The notes under the pieces are model-generated. The model saw only the letters and a list, made by a program, of their open reading frames with translations, searched no databases and was not told the DNA's origin. A stretch of DNA of 64,000 nucleotides. Source: Laguncularia racemosa (taxonomy: Eukaryota > Streptophyta > Magnoliopsida > Myrtales > Combretaceae). The stretch covers positions 1,984,001 to 2,048,000 of the forward strand of contig JBBMOL010000039.1 in the NCBI GenBank assembly GCA_037954665.1, in the 5' to 3' direction. This document shows positions 1 to 13,380 of the stretch, one piece after another; position 1 is the first letter of the stretch; every line of letters begins with the position of its first letter. A program made the translations under genes and the position numbers.

Positions 1-800
1 TTAAGTAGTATTATTGTAGAACTTGAAATAATAAAGGTTGAAAAACTTTTTTAAAAATTTTATATATTTTTTTATAAGTTTCATAAATTTTTTATATTAA
101 AAATTTATAATTCACATATATATCACTTTTTTTTAATATTTCATAAACTTAAAATTTACAAAAAATAAAATAAAATAAAATTTATAGATTCCATGAGATA
201 TCCTATACCCTATAGGTTTTATAAAGTATAAGACATAGGATAGTTCTAAGATATTACATAGATGTTCTAATTTAAAAAATCATGAATTAGTATCTTATAA
301 GGTAAGATATAAGTAAGGCCTTATATCTTATTCGTCATATGCCGCTTACCCTTAGTATTAAGTAAAATGCATTAGTTGATTTTTTTTCTATTTAATATGA
401 TCGTATACCTTTCAAATTTTGGTTCAGTTTGAGGATTTTCCAAATCAAATTAAGAAGAAAAGAAAAAAAAAAAAAAAACATATTCACTATTTGATTTGTT
501 CCGATTTGGTTTTTATTCCCCCCTCTTCTTTCATCCCATATTACTCAACTTTAAGCCAGGCCTATGGACCAGGGACGTGACGTAATAATCTAGGCGTGTT
601 CCTCCCCTCTCCCACTTGTATATTTTTCTCTCTATCTTTGGATTCCTTGTTAACGAAAAAGCCTTCCATACATATAATGAATGACCTTGTGGTAAGTTTC
701 AAATTCTCCCTCTCTTTTTTGGCATTGCATTCACTCATCTGTTTCCGTTCTTGCTATCTTCTTCTTTTATTTTTGTCTGCCAATGCCAACATATCCTCTC
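1..800. other. AT-rich 5' flank, no gene seen
   Basis: AT-rich, with homopolymer A/T runs and short TATA-like strings. The only open frames are short and low in complexity. It probably holds distal promoter sequence for the TBL gene that starts at 1122, but no specific element can be supported. Confidence 0.5.
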
Positions 801-805
801 TTCAC

Positions 806-815
806 CTATAAAAGG
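806..815 (+). promoter_or_regulatory. Candidate TATA box (CTATAAAAGG) upstream of the first TBL gene
   Basis: A near-perfect plant TATA box. It would give a transcription start near 840-850 and a 5' leader of about 275 nt before the ATG at 1122. A second candidate lies at 949-957, and I cannot say from sequence which is used. Confidence 0.4.
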
Positions 816-948
816 CAATCAAAATCTGAATCACTAAAGCCAAAATCCTCCCTTTCCGTATAGTTTTTTTTTTTTTTAATTGCTTGACTTCTCAATTTTC
901 TTACTTCTTCCTATTCACAAAAAGTCGAATTATCACCTTTCCTTCTTC

Positions 949-957
949 TATATATAG
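949..957 (+). promoter_or_regulatory. Alternative TATA box (TATATATAG)
   Basis: It lies about 165 nt before the TBL start codon, which would give a leader of about 140 nt, a usual plant length. It competes with the candidate at 806-815. Confidence 0.35.
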
Positions 958-1054
958 TCGCAGCATACTTTTATTTCCTTCCATGAATGAAAATATACAC
1001 ATATACTTACTTTCATGCAAACTGTGAGTTCCAACTTCTAGCCAAACTCTTTAC

Positions 1055-1078
1055 ATATATATATATATATATATATAT
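1055..1078. repeat. (AT)n microsatellite in the TBL 5' leader
   Basis: About 12 AT dinucleotides, 44 nt before the start codon. Seen directly. Likely length-polymorphic between individuals. Confidence 0.9.
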
Positions 1079-1121
1079 TAACAATTATATACTTGTTCTA
1101 GTCTTTCTACATCTGTCTGTA

Positions 1122-4100
1122 ATGGGATTTTTAGGAATTTGTGCACTATGCTTTCTTGTTTCTTCTATGCTTATGCACATACAAATCGTCCATGGAATAA
1201 ATGTGGGTGAAGTGAAAGATGTGAAAAGAGCATGCAATTTTTATGAAGGGAGGTGGGTTTTTGATGAGTCGTATTATTCTTATGACACTTCAAGCTGTCC
1301 GTTCATAGAGAAGCAGTTTGATTGTCAGAAGAATGGGAGACCAGACAAAGCTTATCTCAAATATCGATGGCAACCTTCTGGTTGTAGCTTACCAAGGTAT
1401 GCATGCATACAATCTATATCCTTGTACTGTTTATCACTGATTTCTGATCTTGTCTTTTTAACATCCTCGATTTATTACCAAATTGTTTGTTTGAATCAGA
1501 GGGTTTTTTATTTAAGCCATATCAGGAAATTTTACCTAACATTACATTTCAAAGAGATAAAACAGGTACAAATAAGATACACTTTTAGATTTCTTACTAC
1601 CGATGAAGTAGCTTCAAATACTGTAGAATTGATTCTAGAGGCATTTACATTTAATATTTGGTTGGCGTTTGTTAGATGCGTTAAAGTAAGCTAATTAATC
1701 AATTGTGGTCCATCATTACTTGATATGGAGCTTTTCTTAATCTTTATCATCTAGCGATCATCAGAGACTGAAAAAAGAATGAACATATGGAAAACTTCTT
1801 TCTCTTTTGCAACTTTTGGCAAGGTCTGTTGCGTGATTGCGTTTTGGTAGTTCCCACATATGAACCCATTCTTATATTCCCAGGATAAAGACATTCTTGA
1901 GATGGCCAGAAGTATAGTATACTATTAAATATTCATGGTCCTTTTCACATAGTCATACAATATGAAATAATACGATATATTTTTTTATATGCGCATGGAA
2001 GATAAACAAAACGAGTATAACATAATAATACTTTTAAAATACCATATCCGCTTTATTAAAGTACTATATTTTAATTGTTTAATCATGTTAAATATAGTAA
2101 CACGTGTGCATAAATAAATGTATATTAAAACACAATATTAACTAGTAAGTAGTAGCGATTTAAAAATGCTAAGTATATAACATTAACATATTGATGGTTT
2201 CTTATATTGTAAAATTTAGATAATGTGCATAATATGTATATGTTATAGTTGCAATAAAAATTGCCACTATAAATCAGTAACTGTAGTTAAAAACCTTGAC
2301 AATATTTTTGCTCAATTTTTTTTTTTTTTGGTAGTATGATTTTGTATCATTTTCTGCAACTTTGATCGAATTGCAAGTAAAACTCATCCCATTTAATCTT
2401 TATCGAGTAGCGATAGGCAAATTGCAATCTAGTTCGATGGGACTGATCCAAAATCGAACTGCAATTATGGTTCAGATTGCACCAAGTATGATTTTTTTTT
2501 TTCTGTTTACTTTTTTACTTTTATTATCTCTTTCATGATTTTAATTTAATATATATACTATATTAATTTACATTTAAATTGAATTTTAACTTTGTCAATC
2601 ACCCTCTACCACAAACAATTTTTCATGCATTGGGAAAAAGATTAAACATTAAAGAGGTATGAATGATGCCGTTCTAGGGTTAGAATAGTTTTGATTTGAT
2701 GAAATTTAATATAGAGAATTTTATAAAAGAGAGATTTTCTTTTCCTTTTTTTATTAGCAATATAATTATATTTAATTTAAAGTAGTTTCATTGGTTTGAG
2801 ATGTGGAAATTGAATTAAACCACTTTAATCAATCTTGAAGTTGAACAAATACACAAATGGAACCGCAAACTAAAAAAACAACTTGCGGTTCAGTTTGTGC
2901 AACATCATCTCTATTATCTAGCCCTTCTAGGGCTACTATTAAAACAGATTATTTTAGGATTAAAAGACATTGTAAAAAAGAGGACTCGCCATGTTTTATC
3001 TAACCTTTACATCCCATTAAACACACACACACACAAAGAAAAGAAAAGAAGGTGGAATCTTTTGAAATTTGATGGCTTGGACCTTTCAGAGTTTGACATG
3101 GCTAACTGCCAGGCTGGAGAGAGCCCCCACGAAAGGTACTTGGTTCACCTCATGCCATCGTAGTTGATCGAAACACGCTTCTCTTCAATCCATCAACTTT
3201 TAGGTAGCCCACTTACTTTTGGGAGTTTGCATGTAGCTTCATCGTTGATGGTACTAGCCATAAATGCATACCCCTCCGTGCCATATTGATCATCGATCAA
3301 GCAATCAATGATCACTTTTCCTATGCCGTAAGTCAACTTTTAAGCACACAATTATTCATGGTATTTGCATTAATTTCTCTCAAAGAATCTCCATATTGTT
3401 AACTTTATTTCCATTAACTTGTTCTACTTTGTTACCACTGAATATAAATAATTTCAGTCTTACAAATCTAACATTTGAACTTCTTGATATGTGGTCATTT
3501 ACCAAATGGGTAAAAAGTATTTGTATTTTTTTATAATATACATGGTTGAAAAGTAAAAAGACAATTAGAATACAAATAAAAATAAAATATATCAAACTAT
3601 AACCATAAAAGATATAATATAATAAATAGAAAACAAAACAAATAAAATACAATCTAAAATCGAACTAAACAACTGAACTATTTTAATATTATGAGATTGG
3701 TCTTTAAAAGGTGGTATGAACCAAATTATAAAATGAGGTTTGATTTCAATTTTCTGCAAAACCAAATGAATGAGCATTTTGTTTATCCATAGTTGTATTA
3801 TTTATGCTTATCTGCTTTTATTACTTGAATTAGATATCTTTTATCTATACTTGAAAGTAAAACATATATCATTTTTTATCGTAATTATCTCATTTTCTAA
3901 GAAATTCATGAGCTAGAGATGGAGACTGGAGCATGAAATACTTGTGCTATAAGCACTTGAAAGCCAGGGTAATAGATTTAGTTATGGATACATATAAGCT
4001 TCATTGATTATTTTCGGGACCATACAACCATTTACTCGTTATCTTTTACATATAATCCCCATATCTTCATGGACCAAACATTTTTTAAACCCTAGGATAA

Positions 4101-7100
4101 CGATGAATTACGTAATTTTAGACTTCCACGTTTCTCCGGTTGCAGTTAAGAAAAATAAATTTCATTCTGCCAAAAATAGTCCATGGCCCTGCATTCTCTT
4201 TCAATCATTCGATTTTGAATTTAAAACCGCACACGAAAACCTAGCACAAGGCCAGTTCATATATTGGGGCCATGAGCAGTTGAGCTCTCACATCCACCTT
4301 CTCCAAAACAAACTTGACCTAGCACAAGGCCAATTCATATATTGGGGCCATGAGCAGTTGAGCTCTCACATTCACCTTCTCCATAACAAACTTGCACACT
4401 TTGCTTCAAGATGAAGAATAACTCGAGAGTTGTGAGGTTGCTTTCAAGCAATTTGTCCGAAATCAACCACATAAATGATCCTATACTGTAAGAAGGAACA
4501 ATATTAATTAAACATCGTCGTCTTCAATAACAATGAAGACTGAGACCCCACAAGAATTGACCTTGCATATGTTTGCTGCTTTCCTTGGTGTAGTTTTAAT
4601 GGTGGAGGATTCTTGGAGAGGCTTAGAGGGAAGAAGCTCATGTTTGTGGGAGACTCCTTGAGTTTAAACCAATGGCAATCTCTCACGTGCATGCTTCATG
4701 CTGCTGTGCCGAGAAGCAAGTACACTTCTGTCAGGATTGGTGGCCTCTCTACTTTCTCATTCCCGGTGAGATCTTTTACTCCAAATGTACTATTTATTAT
4801 TTTATTTTAGGTCCACTTTAAAGGTGATAAATGATAATTGCACGGACTTAGGCGGCTTGGAGTAGGACTCAAAAAGTTTTTTCTTTACCGCTATCTACTT
4901 AGCATTTTTATTTTATTTTTACGATCATCTATATTTTTTATTCGGTTGATTTAATTTTTAATTTTATTATTATTTATATATTAATAATAAAATTTTAATA
5001 TATATAAATTAATATATAATTAAAAATTAAATTAATATTATTAAAATAATAAATAAAACCTAAAAAATATCAATTACTTACATCTACATAAGCCCAACAA
5101 TCATTTTAGTACTATATGACCAAGCCCGGCCACAGCAAGTCTTTGATGGCCTAGTGGGCCTAATCAACCCTAATCAAGTGCAATCGCCTTTCTTTTTTGT
5201 TTTTTTTTTTTAATCCAAAAGCAATATTTTTTTGTCATGGGTATCCTTCTAATTAGAAGTTTTGAATGTATAAAAACAAATCAATTTTTATTATTGTTGT
5301 TGTTTAAGTTAAAATAATTCATTTGCATATTTCTATCATCCAACATTATATTAAAAAAAATCATAATATTACTTTAAAAAATTACTTGAAACTATAAAAT
5401 TTGTATCTTTTGTTGCTAAAATTTAAACTAGGTGTTGTAATATTTTGAATGGTCCATTCCATATATAGTTGACTGGTTAGGCCAGGCTTTTCCATCAAGC
5501 TAAGCGAATAGCACATTCATTAATCACCTCTAATTAGGACTTAATTAATTAAGGATATTGGATAAGTTGTGAGAGTCGCACCACGTGAAAAATCTGTCAC
5601 AAATGCTAAACATAGGATGGCATTAATCCTAGGAGATGGATCCTCCAAATTCTTTAATTCTATCCTCCCCGGATAGGAAATATTTCGGGTGAAAAATATG
5701 ATTATCTTTTACCTTCAAGCATGGGGTTGTTTTAAGAACATATTGTATGAACACCGAAAATAAAGTTGACATGAAAATATAGTACGAGCATGTCCACATT
5801 AAAATTAAAGTTGATCTCTTATCCTTCTCTAACCCGATCTTTATTACATTATTTGGACCTTTTTTATATGGAAAACGCAAGTTTATCTAACATATATAAG
5901 TCAACTAACCTTAATTGTCAAAATCTTAATTCCAATAATATGCACAGGAGTACAACGTTGATGTGATGTTCTCGCGCAATGCATTCCTAGTTGATATTGT
6001 CAGCACAAAAACGGGAGCAGCTCTAAAACTGGATTCAATCAGCAGCGGTAAACTATGGAAGGATGCTGACGTGCTCATCTTCAACTCATGGCACTGGTGG
6101 CTTCACACCGGCAGGAAACAACCGTAAGTTCACTCCATGGCTCTGAATATAAATAATATTAATGAGTTGACTCGACCACCATGGATATGTACACAGCTAG
6201 CCAATACTACATCTAAAGCAAACTTAACCATGCATTATGCCACTGATGGTGTTTAGTGCCACGATCTCGACATATTATTGATGCAGATGGGACTATATTC
6301 AAGAAGGAAATACAACATACAAGGACATGGATCGATTGGTGGCATATGAGAAAGCGTTGAATACTTGGGCTAGATGGATTGATTCCAATTTAAATCCAGC
6401 AAGAACCCAAGTCTTCTTCCAAGGTGTTTCGCCAGATCATCTCGAGTAAGTGCTTGAAATAACTTATCAAGTGTTATTTTTTACAGCCAAGTATGTATTA
6501 CACATGTAAGGCATGTCAATATGTCCAACAAGGTGACACTACAAAATCCTCAAGCTATCTTCAAATACAATTTATGCCTAAAATCAAATCATTCCTTTTG
6601 ACTAGTAGCATAATCAATATTAATTAAGTGATGACGGGGGCAAATATTGGTAGATTAGATGAATAGTGGTTTTAAATTAATTATACTTCATCTTTTTAGC
6701 TATGTATTCACCTTTGTTGCAGTAACAATGTCGAAAATGTCTTTTCTTATCTAAATGTAATATTCTATGGTGAGTTTCGTAGTTTGTTGACAAGTACTGA
6801 TTCTTAACTTTACATGATAAGATCAAAATCAAATAAGCTCCAGTTGATCGATTTATGGATAATATCGCCATTTAATAAATGTAAATCAATTTATTACGTC
6901 AAAAATAATAAATAAATTAAAATGTTACACTAAAATTTCCACCAAAATAAAAGAAATACAAAGTTTAAATTTGGCTATTCAAAATATTACATGCTAATAT
7001 TTCAATATATGCAGCCCGGAAGATTGGAGAGAACCGAACGCAAAAAATTGTTACGAGCAAAGTCAGCCGGTATCCGGATCCGTGTATCCTGCAGGTCCAC

Positions 7101-7312
7101 CCCCAGCAGAGATGGTGTTAGAGAAAGTGCTTTCTTCCATGAAATTCCCAGTCGATTTGCTTGACGTGACGGCCTTATCACAGCTTAGAAAAGATGGCCA
7201 TCCCTCTGTCTATGGCCACGGCGGCCACCGTGACATGGACTGCAGCCACTGGTGTCTGGCCGGAGTTCCTGATACGTGGAATCGTCTCCTATATGCTACA
7301 TTTATTCAATAA
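1122..7312 (+). CDS. TRICHOME BIREFRINGENCE-LIKE (TBL/PMR5, DUF231) protein
   Basis: Five exons: 1122-1396, 4594-4765, 5948-6123, 6287-6445 and 7015-7312. All introns are GT-AG, and the joined frame is open for 359 codons. Residues 1-25 form a hydrophobic signal peptide or anchor (MGFLGICALCFLV). The PMR5 N-terminal segment follows, with CNFYEGRWVFD, CPFI, the FDCQKNGRPD region and YLKYRWQP. The GDS motif is at 111-113 (FVGDSLSLNQW) and the DxxH motif at 336-339 (DCSHW). Family members O-acetylate or deacetylate cell-wall polysaccharides in the Golgi or apoplast, using the GDS Ser and the DxxH Asp/His. The substrate cannot be told from sequence. It is short for the family (often 360-430 residues or more) because it lacks a long linker after the anchor, as in the secreted TBL37-43-like group (inference). 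An in-frame ATG at 987 would add 45 low-complexity residues; I chose 1122 because the signal peptide starts there. Intron 1 is unusually long (3197 bp). Confidence 0.93.
2853..2899. repeat. Imperfect inverted repeat (hairpin) in TBL intron 1
   Basis: The arms GAACCGCAA (2860-2868) and TTGCGGTTC (2883-2891) pair exactly around a 14-nt loop, and the imperfect pairing extends several bases outward. It could be the relic of a small terminal-inverted-repeat transposon, but no full element or target duplication was recognised. Confidence 0.4.
4241..4396. repeat. 78-bp tandem direct duplication in TBL intron 1
   Basis: Two copies, at 4241-4318 and 4319-4396, each begin CTAGCACAAGGCCA and differ at only a few positions. 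The period is 78 bp, a multiple of three, so one frame runs through both copies. It lies about 200 bp before the exon 2 acceptor and inside the intron as judged by homology. Confidence 0.9.
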
Positions 7313-8535
7313 TATTGAATTTGTTGAGTTTTTCTGAAAAATCATAATTGTTAATTATCAATGTGGTTCATCACTTTCTATATCATATAAATGTAGTCAT
7401 AGCTACATGAAAGCATCAATATGTGGAATATGATATCTTTACTATCGTGGTATTAAAGATGATTTTTTTTTCCATTTGTTTATTTATTTTGTTTTCTTTT
7501 TTATTTTTTTGGTGTATAACTATTCATATCATAAAAAATAATTGCTATGCACATTCAATGTATGTATAATACTCATTCGTTACTCATTAAATTTATATTA
7601 TATTCTTCGGTAATAGTTGTCAATTGCTGTTTTATTCCATTAATGAGCACTTAGGAAATTAAATTTTAAGTTTCTCTAAATTTTATATTGGAAAATAGAT
7701 TAGAGTCTAAAATTTAGTCATAATCTGTTAATTTACTACATAACAGCTGCTCTAGAGTTTTATAATGATTATTACTGTTGGGTCTATAAGATTCACAAGT
7801 CATATTGAGCTTTCTAGGTCCTGATTTTCTAAATTAAACAAATTTATGATTTTAGTTTTCAATTCTATTTTATAATACCAAATTTTCTTAGTGTTTTTCA
7901 TGCTTAAATCTTCTATTCCTAATAAATCATGTCTATAAGGTTTTAGATACCAATGGCTATTCGTCGGTTTCTGAAGTTCATGATTATGTCCATTGCTAAA
8001 GATTTCTATTTCTTATATCCTTATGATTATTATTTTATTACTAATTCCAACTTCTATGATATTGTTGGAAATAATAGGATTTGAGAACTTACTCGCTATG
8101 GGTATCTTCATGTTACTGAAAAGAATATGATCGTGTTCTTTCTTAATTTTAAACATGGATTACACACTAACAGTTATGAAATTTATGTAGCAAACTTACT
8201 AAAAGTTAATTAATTATGAAACCCATCCAAAAACTTATTGCCTTGCAGTAATTAACTCACCTAGTAACATCTCATTTTCTTCTACTTTTATCTATTAAAG
8301 TAAAATCCGAATCTGTGGATCAAATGCACCATTTTCCCCTTCTTTCAAATAGTGTCTAAAATTCACAAATTTTCTTCAATATCTTACCTTCAAACGACTC
8401 TCAATACCACAATTATTGAAACACCACATTTTTTGCTCTAATTTTCTCTAATTGGTATTGCACATATTTTGTGTTATCTTAATAAAATTATTTCCAACAC
8501 CCAATTATCTATATCTCCATATGTTGTTTACCATA
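7313..8535. other. Spacer between tandem TBL copies
   Basis: About 1.2 kb of AT-rich sequence with no open frame of interest. It must hold the 3' end of the first TBL gene and whatever promoter the second copy had. No clear TATA box or poly(A) signal stands out. Confidence 0.5.
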
Positions 8536-9676
8536 ATGGGCAGCCTAGGCATTAGTGCACATTCTTTATAATGGTTTATCTGCTTATGCACTTCCAAGTT
8601 TATGGTGTGAATGTTAGTCAAATTGCAAGATCAAGCAAGGCAACATGTAATATTTACAGAGGAAAGTGGGTTTATGATAATACCTATCACTTTATGACTC
8701 TTCAAGATGTCCATTTATTGTTGAGCAGTTTAATTGCCTCCACAATGGCAGACCAGACAAAAATTACCTCAAGTATAGGTGGCAACCATCTGGTTGCAAT
8801 TTGCCAAGGTACGTATATTTATATATATATATTCTATTTTCACCAAATGTACATCAAGCGAAATGAAATAATTTATATTTTTGTCCATTTATTCACTTGA
8901 ATGTGTTTGATTATGATTAATAAGACAAAGAAAGAAAGAAAATCGAAGCTATATATATGTTTCTTTTTCTTACATAGTTCTTAGATTGTGAATTCCTAAC
9001 AGCATCACAATATTTTATATGACATTATGTTGCATATGTATTATGTGTTAGTTTTGGAAAATTCGGTCGAACTAAGATTTATCGTTCCTATAAATTGCAC
9101 ATAACGTTCAGGTTCGACGGTGAGAAGTTCTTGTCGAGTTATAGAGGAAACAAGATGTTGTTCGTGGGAGACTCACTGAGCCTAAATCAGTGGCAGTCAC
9201 TTGGTTGTTTGATCCATGCAACTCCTAGAGCCAAATATACTTTTGTGAGAAGAGGATCCATCTCTACATTGTCATTCCCGGTGAGAAAATATAATTCTAG
9301 TCTTTGGCATATATAGTAATGAAAAATTAAAGTCAAGTGTTGGATTCTTTAAGATAGGAAAACAACCCCCCCACCCCCCAAAAAAAAAAGATAATCACAT
9401 TCTTAAACTATTGAGGGGTGTACATTATAGTTCCATAAATTCTCAAAACGTACCATTACCTTTGCATAACTTTAATAATATGCAGTTATTTCCAAATCAA
9501 CATTAAAGTCCAAATTAAATTTTAAAAGACATTTCTAAGGACAGTTTTTGGGCTTTAATTATGGTTGAGGATATACGCATATTTTCTAAAATTATTAAAA
9601 AGTAAACCAATACTTTTCAAATCCATAATTTATAGACACTTTATCAATAGATTCAAAAATGGATATGTGATTTATC

Positions 9677-9679
<3 letters not shown>

Positions 9680-9731
<52 letters not shown>
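9680..9731. repeat. (AT)n microsatellite in intron 2 of the second TBL copy
   Basis: About 26 uninterrupted AT units, seen directly. Confidence 0.95.
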
Positions 9732-9733
<2 letters not shown>

Positions 9734-11071
9734 CTTATCATTAACAAGAAATCATCATCATAGAGTGAGACCATCTCATTTTAGTGTCATCTTAGTATAT
9801 TGATGACTTATGGAAACCCTTATTTTCTATTATTTATACATTGTAGACAGACGAGAAATACTGATCCAACAAAAAATGAAAAGCAGATAGAAACTTGGTC
9901 GATATTTTATGATTTGAAGTGATACGTTATTCAAAAAAAAAAATTTTCCTTGACATTTCATGTGTTCATTTTTCTATATTACTATATCTCACCAATGCCT
10001 CTAATATTTCTACATTATCCAGGATTACAAGGTGTATGTGGTACTCCAACGCAATGCAGTTCTAGTGGATCTTGTTAAGATCAACGGCAAAAGAGTTCGC
10101 GAGCTTGACTCAATCAGTGGTGGGAGCTTTTGGAAGAATTATGATATCCTTATATTTGATACATGGCACTGGTGGCTACATACCGGAAGGAAACAATCGT
10201 AATACCAAGACCATTACAAACAAAATTGTTTCAATTTTAGCCAATCATCATTGCTATTTATTTTTTAGGAGTTGATTTATAGAACTTTTATTCATCCTCT
10301 TCCAACACTTATCTAAGTTTATGAATACACCACCCAAAAAAAAATAAAGTCATTATGGATACACCTCCATCTAGACAGTGAAATTGAACCAAACCAGCCT
10401 AGACCTACCGTTTTTGGGTTAAAAAGACTCAAAACTGGACCAAAATCCTCTTATTTTGGGCCAATTTATGTGAACCAGCCATAAAAGAAAAAAAAAAATA
10501 GCCTAGATTTGGTTGATTCAATGTGTAAATCTGCCAACCAATGAATTTACATGTGAATTAACTTAAATCTGCCTAACTAGTAAGTCTAATGCTAAGTTAA
10601 ATCGGTAGACTGGTTCAAGTTGGATTACCGATTCAATCCGGCCATCTACCTCCATCTACATTTTAAAACCATATAAGTAAAAGATTAACTTGGTCTTGCA
10701 TTATCATCAAAGATGAATTGTGATATCAATTTTTTTTTTAATATTTGGAAGGTGCAGCTGCATTTATTGTTTTCAAAAGAGGCACTATAATTTCCAGAAA
10801 AATTTAAAATTATTTCTGTGTACTTGGTATATTAAGCATCTAATCTCAGTTGACAATAAGATGATATTGAGTTTGCGTGAGGATGCAGATGGGATATTAT
10901 AGTAAACAAGGGTGAAGATGTGACAAACATACCACGCTTGAAGGCATACAAAATAGGGTTGCGAACATGGGCACGGTGGGCGGATAGAGATGTGAACAGT
11001 TCAAGAACTAAAGTTTTCTTCCAGGGTGTTTCACCTGACCATTCACAGTAAGTTGTCGGAGAAAATCTCGT

Positions 11072-11096
11072 ATTATTATTATTATTATTATTATTA
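11072..11096. repeat. (ATT)n microsatellite in intron 4 of the second TBL copy
   Basis: About eight ATT units just after the exon 4 donor site, seen directly. Confidence 0.9.
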
Positions 11097-11835
11097 TAGA
11101 AAATTAATTTTAAAGAATGTGAAAATATACTTTTTTTTTAAACCCTTGGCAAATGTTGTAGCGGTACTCATTTGACAAAACCTATTAACAATATAGAAGT
11201 CACCCAAAAAATAATAGCATAAGCTTGCTCCGCTTTTAAGGACAACCTTAAATGAATAAAAGGTACTCATAATAGGATTTTCTTAATGAGTGTCATGGAG
11301 GCACCAATTAGTAGCTAAATCCACTTTTTACTAAAGAAGATATCTTTACAAAAAGGTAGTATATAGCATCTATATTCATTTTCTTTTATAATCATGTCTC
11401 TAATTATTCGTAGACAAGCTTGATAAGGTTTCCATCAAAGCATGTACACACGTATTCGGTTGATTTTTTTTCCATGCATACATGCATTATCGATTGCCTA
11501 TTTTGAAGATAACAAGTTACTAAGTGAAAATTGATACATTTATGTCAGACCAAGTGAATGGGGATACCACATAGGAAACGCATGTCGGGGGGAGACTGCC
11601 AGTATTTGGTTATCTCTACAGCCGTAAGCACCCGGCCCAGATAGTGCTGGAGGATGTGCTCCAAACAGTGAGATTCCCAGTCCATTTGCTCGACATTACA
11701 ACCTTATCACAGCTAAGAAAGGATGGACACCCTTCCGTCTACGGGGCTAGACGCAGAGGCATGGATTGCACACATTGGTGTCTCGCTGGGGTTCCTGATA
11801 CATGGAATCAACTTCTCTATCGTGCTCTTATGTAG

Positions 11836-13077
11836 TGACAAAAAGGTTGTTCTACGACATAAATGTACTAAAATATCGGTCTATATGTTGCATCAAGTTT
11901 ATAAACCATAGACAATAAGTGGAGTCCATCTAATTTATAAATAGACCCCGTCAATATAAGCACACATAGGCAAGTTCTTTTCTTAATAGATTGCATGAGA
12001 GTTGGACGTTTGGATATGAAGTGAATGCTCTCCATTAATGGGTATTATACAATCCAACGCTCGGTGCTCATGTTTCAAATCAAAGCTTCTATCTCTATGT
12101 GTCAATCATTGTTTGAAAACTGTCATGCTCGAGTTATTTTCGTAAAAATTTTATGACTTATAGCAAGTATGTACTAGTTTGTGCAAAGTTGTAAAGGTTG
12201 GTAAACCAAATAATAGTGTCTATGAAAGCTGTCTGTTACATAATTAACTAGACTAAGGTAAACTAATCAAAGAAAATCACAAGGTAATTGTCAAAGTCTC
12301 GCGCAACTTCACAAAATCAACAAATGAAAAAAAAAATTAAAATCATCTTTAGCTCAAGTCAAAAACAAACTTTTATAAAAAAAAAAAAAATCTTTATTGA
12401 TTTTTATTAATGAATGGAATCGATCCATTTTATTTTTATAAAGTATTATTTATACTCTTTCCTATAACAATCAATTTGTTAACTAATCTCACTTATTTTA
12501 ACTAATTATAACTATTTACTAATAATCTTAACTAATTTCATAACAATCATAAATTTAATATATCAACGAGTTGATACGTGGGATAATGACTATGCCATTA
12601 TCTAAATAATTATCCTATACATCTTGTGGAAAATTTTAGATCCAGGATTTACAATCGAAATCTAGGATTTGAAAAAAAAAAAAAAAAAAAGAGAGAGAGA
12701 GAGAGAGAGTAAAGTGACGTTCATTTGTGGAGAGTAAAGTAAAAGAAAAGTAAAAGAGATAAAAGGTAAAACTTTGTATGTTGATCGGCTGTAGTTTTCA
12801 TGACAAAAGCTCATTACCTTGTCTCTGTCCTACCTTCTGTCACTCTTTTGCTTTACTATCTTTTCTTCTCTTTTTGCAAACCTTAAATTTCAATTATAAA
12901 TCTTAAATTTACTTCTTCTTCTTTTTCACACATCTAGTATATATTAAAATTAATCAATCAGGTTTTTATTAGGTCCACAAGAATAAAACTTCTCTTTTGG
13001 GTTGTAACTGTAGTAACAATAAAATTTCCCTTTCAACTTATTCATCTATATTAAAGAATTTCTGCTTTATTTTCTTA
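11836..13077. other. Spacer after the TBL pair
   Basis: About 1.2 kb without a supportable gene. It contains the 3' flank of the TBL pseudogene, AT-rich sequence, and the poly(A)/(GA)n tract at 12672-12709. Confidence 0.5.
12672..12709. repeat. Poly(A) run followed by (GA)n
   Basis: About 20 A followed by about nine GA units. Such A-tail plus simple-repeat junctions can mark the 3' end of a retroposed sequence, but no body was recognised next to it. Confidence 0.85.
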
Positions 13078-13380
13078 CTATATAAAAGATATCCCACCTA
13101 GGAAAATCTTCTTTGTAATCCAATTTACCACTAATAAGGAGTCCAATTCAATATCAATGTTGAAAAAATTCAATTGCAAGCAAAGAGCTAATCCTTGTTC
13201 CAAAGCTTCAAGTTTAATTACTTTAATAGAGGAATGGTTCACTTCTTTACTAAAAGCAAACAATAAAGCTCCATTTGAAGACCTCAATGAACCACCAATT
13301 CACGCACCATCTTAGACAAACTTCCACTAGTATTAAGCTTCAGACGAGGTCCAGGGAAAATCCAGTATATATTTTCTATA
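13078..13380 (-). pseudogene. LINE RNase H domain fragment (RVT_3 type)
   Basis: Minus-strand translation gives an RNase H fold of the type carried by plant LINEs and related proteins. KLNTSGS sits where the family has KLNTDGS, so the first catalytic Asp is Ser. NGALLFAFSK, KLEALEQGL (catalytic Glu kept) and DIELDSLLVVNWI (second Asp kept) follow. There is a stop codon between the first strand and the rest, so the domain is broken. The RT and zf-RVT parts of a LINE lie 4.3 kb away on the same strand in the expected order. The two pieces may be one LINE split by a later insertion (inference). Confidence 0.7.

Larger units (their letters stand above)
8536..11835 (+). pseudogene. Tandem second TBL copy, frameshifted (probable pseudogene)
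   Basis: Exons by homology to the upstream copy: 8536-8814, 9112-9280, 10023-10198, 10889-11047 and 11549-11835, all with GT-AG borders. Exons 3 and 4 have exactly the same lengths as in the first copy (176 and 159 nt). The GDS motif (FVGDSLSLNQW, exon 2) and the DxxH motif (DCTHW, exon 5) are kept. Three indels break the frame. One base is lost in the signal peptide (near 8555-8575), one base near 8690 after the KWVYDN segment, and two bases near 11612 in exon 5, after which the frame runs cleanly to TAG at 11833. Reading from ATG 8571 could avoid the first shift but not the others. Splice sites and motifs are otherwise well kept, so the loss looks recent. Base-calling error is possible but less likely, since all the other host genes in the window are open. 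Confidence 0.8.

Noticed and set aside
987..1121. Upstream in-frame ATG adding 45 residues to the first TBL protein
   Set aside because: The added part is encoded by the (AT)n microsatellite and leader (repeated Tyr-Ile) and precedes a good signal peptide that starts at 1122.
4004..4414. 136-codon frame in TBL intron 1 as a separate gene
   Set aside because: No family resemblance, and its second half is the 78-bp duplication. Kept only as a finding.
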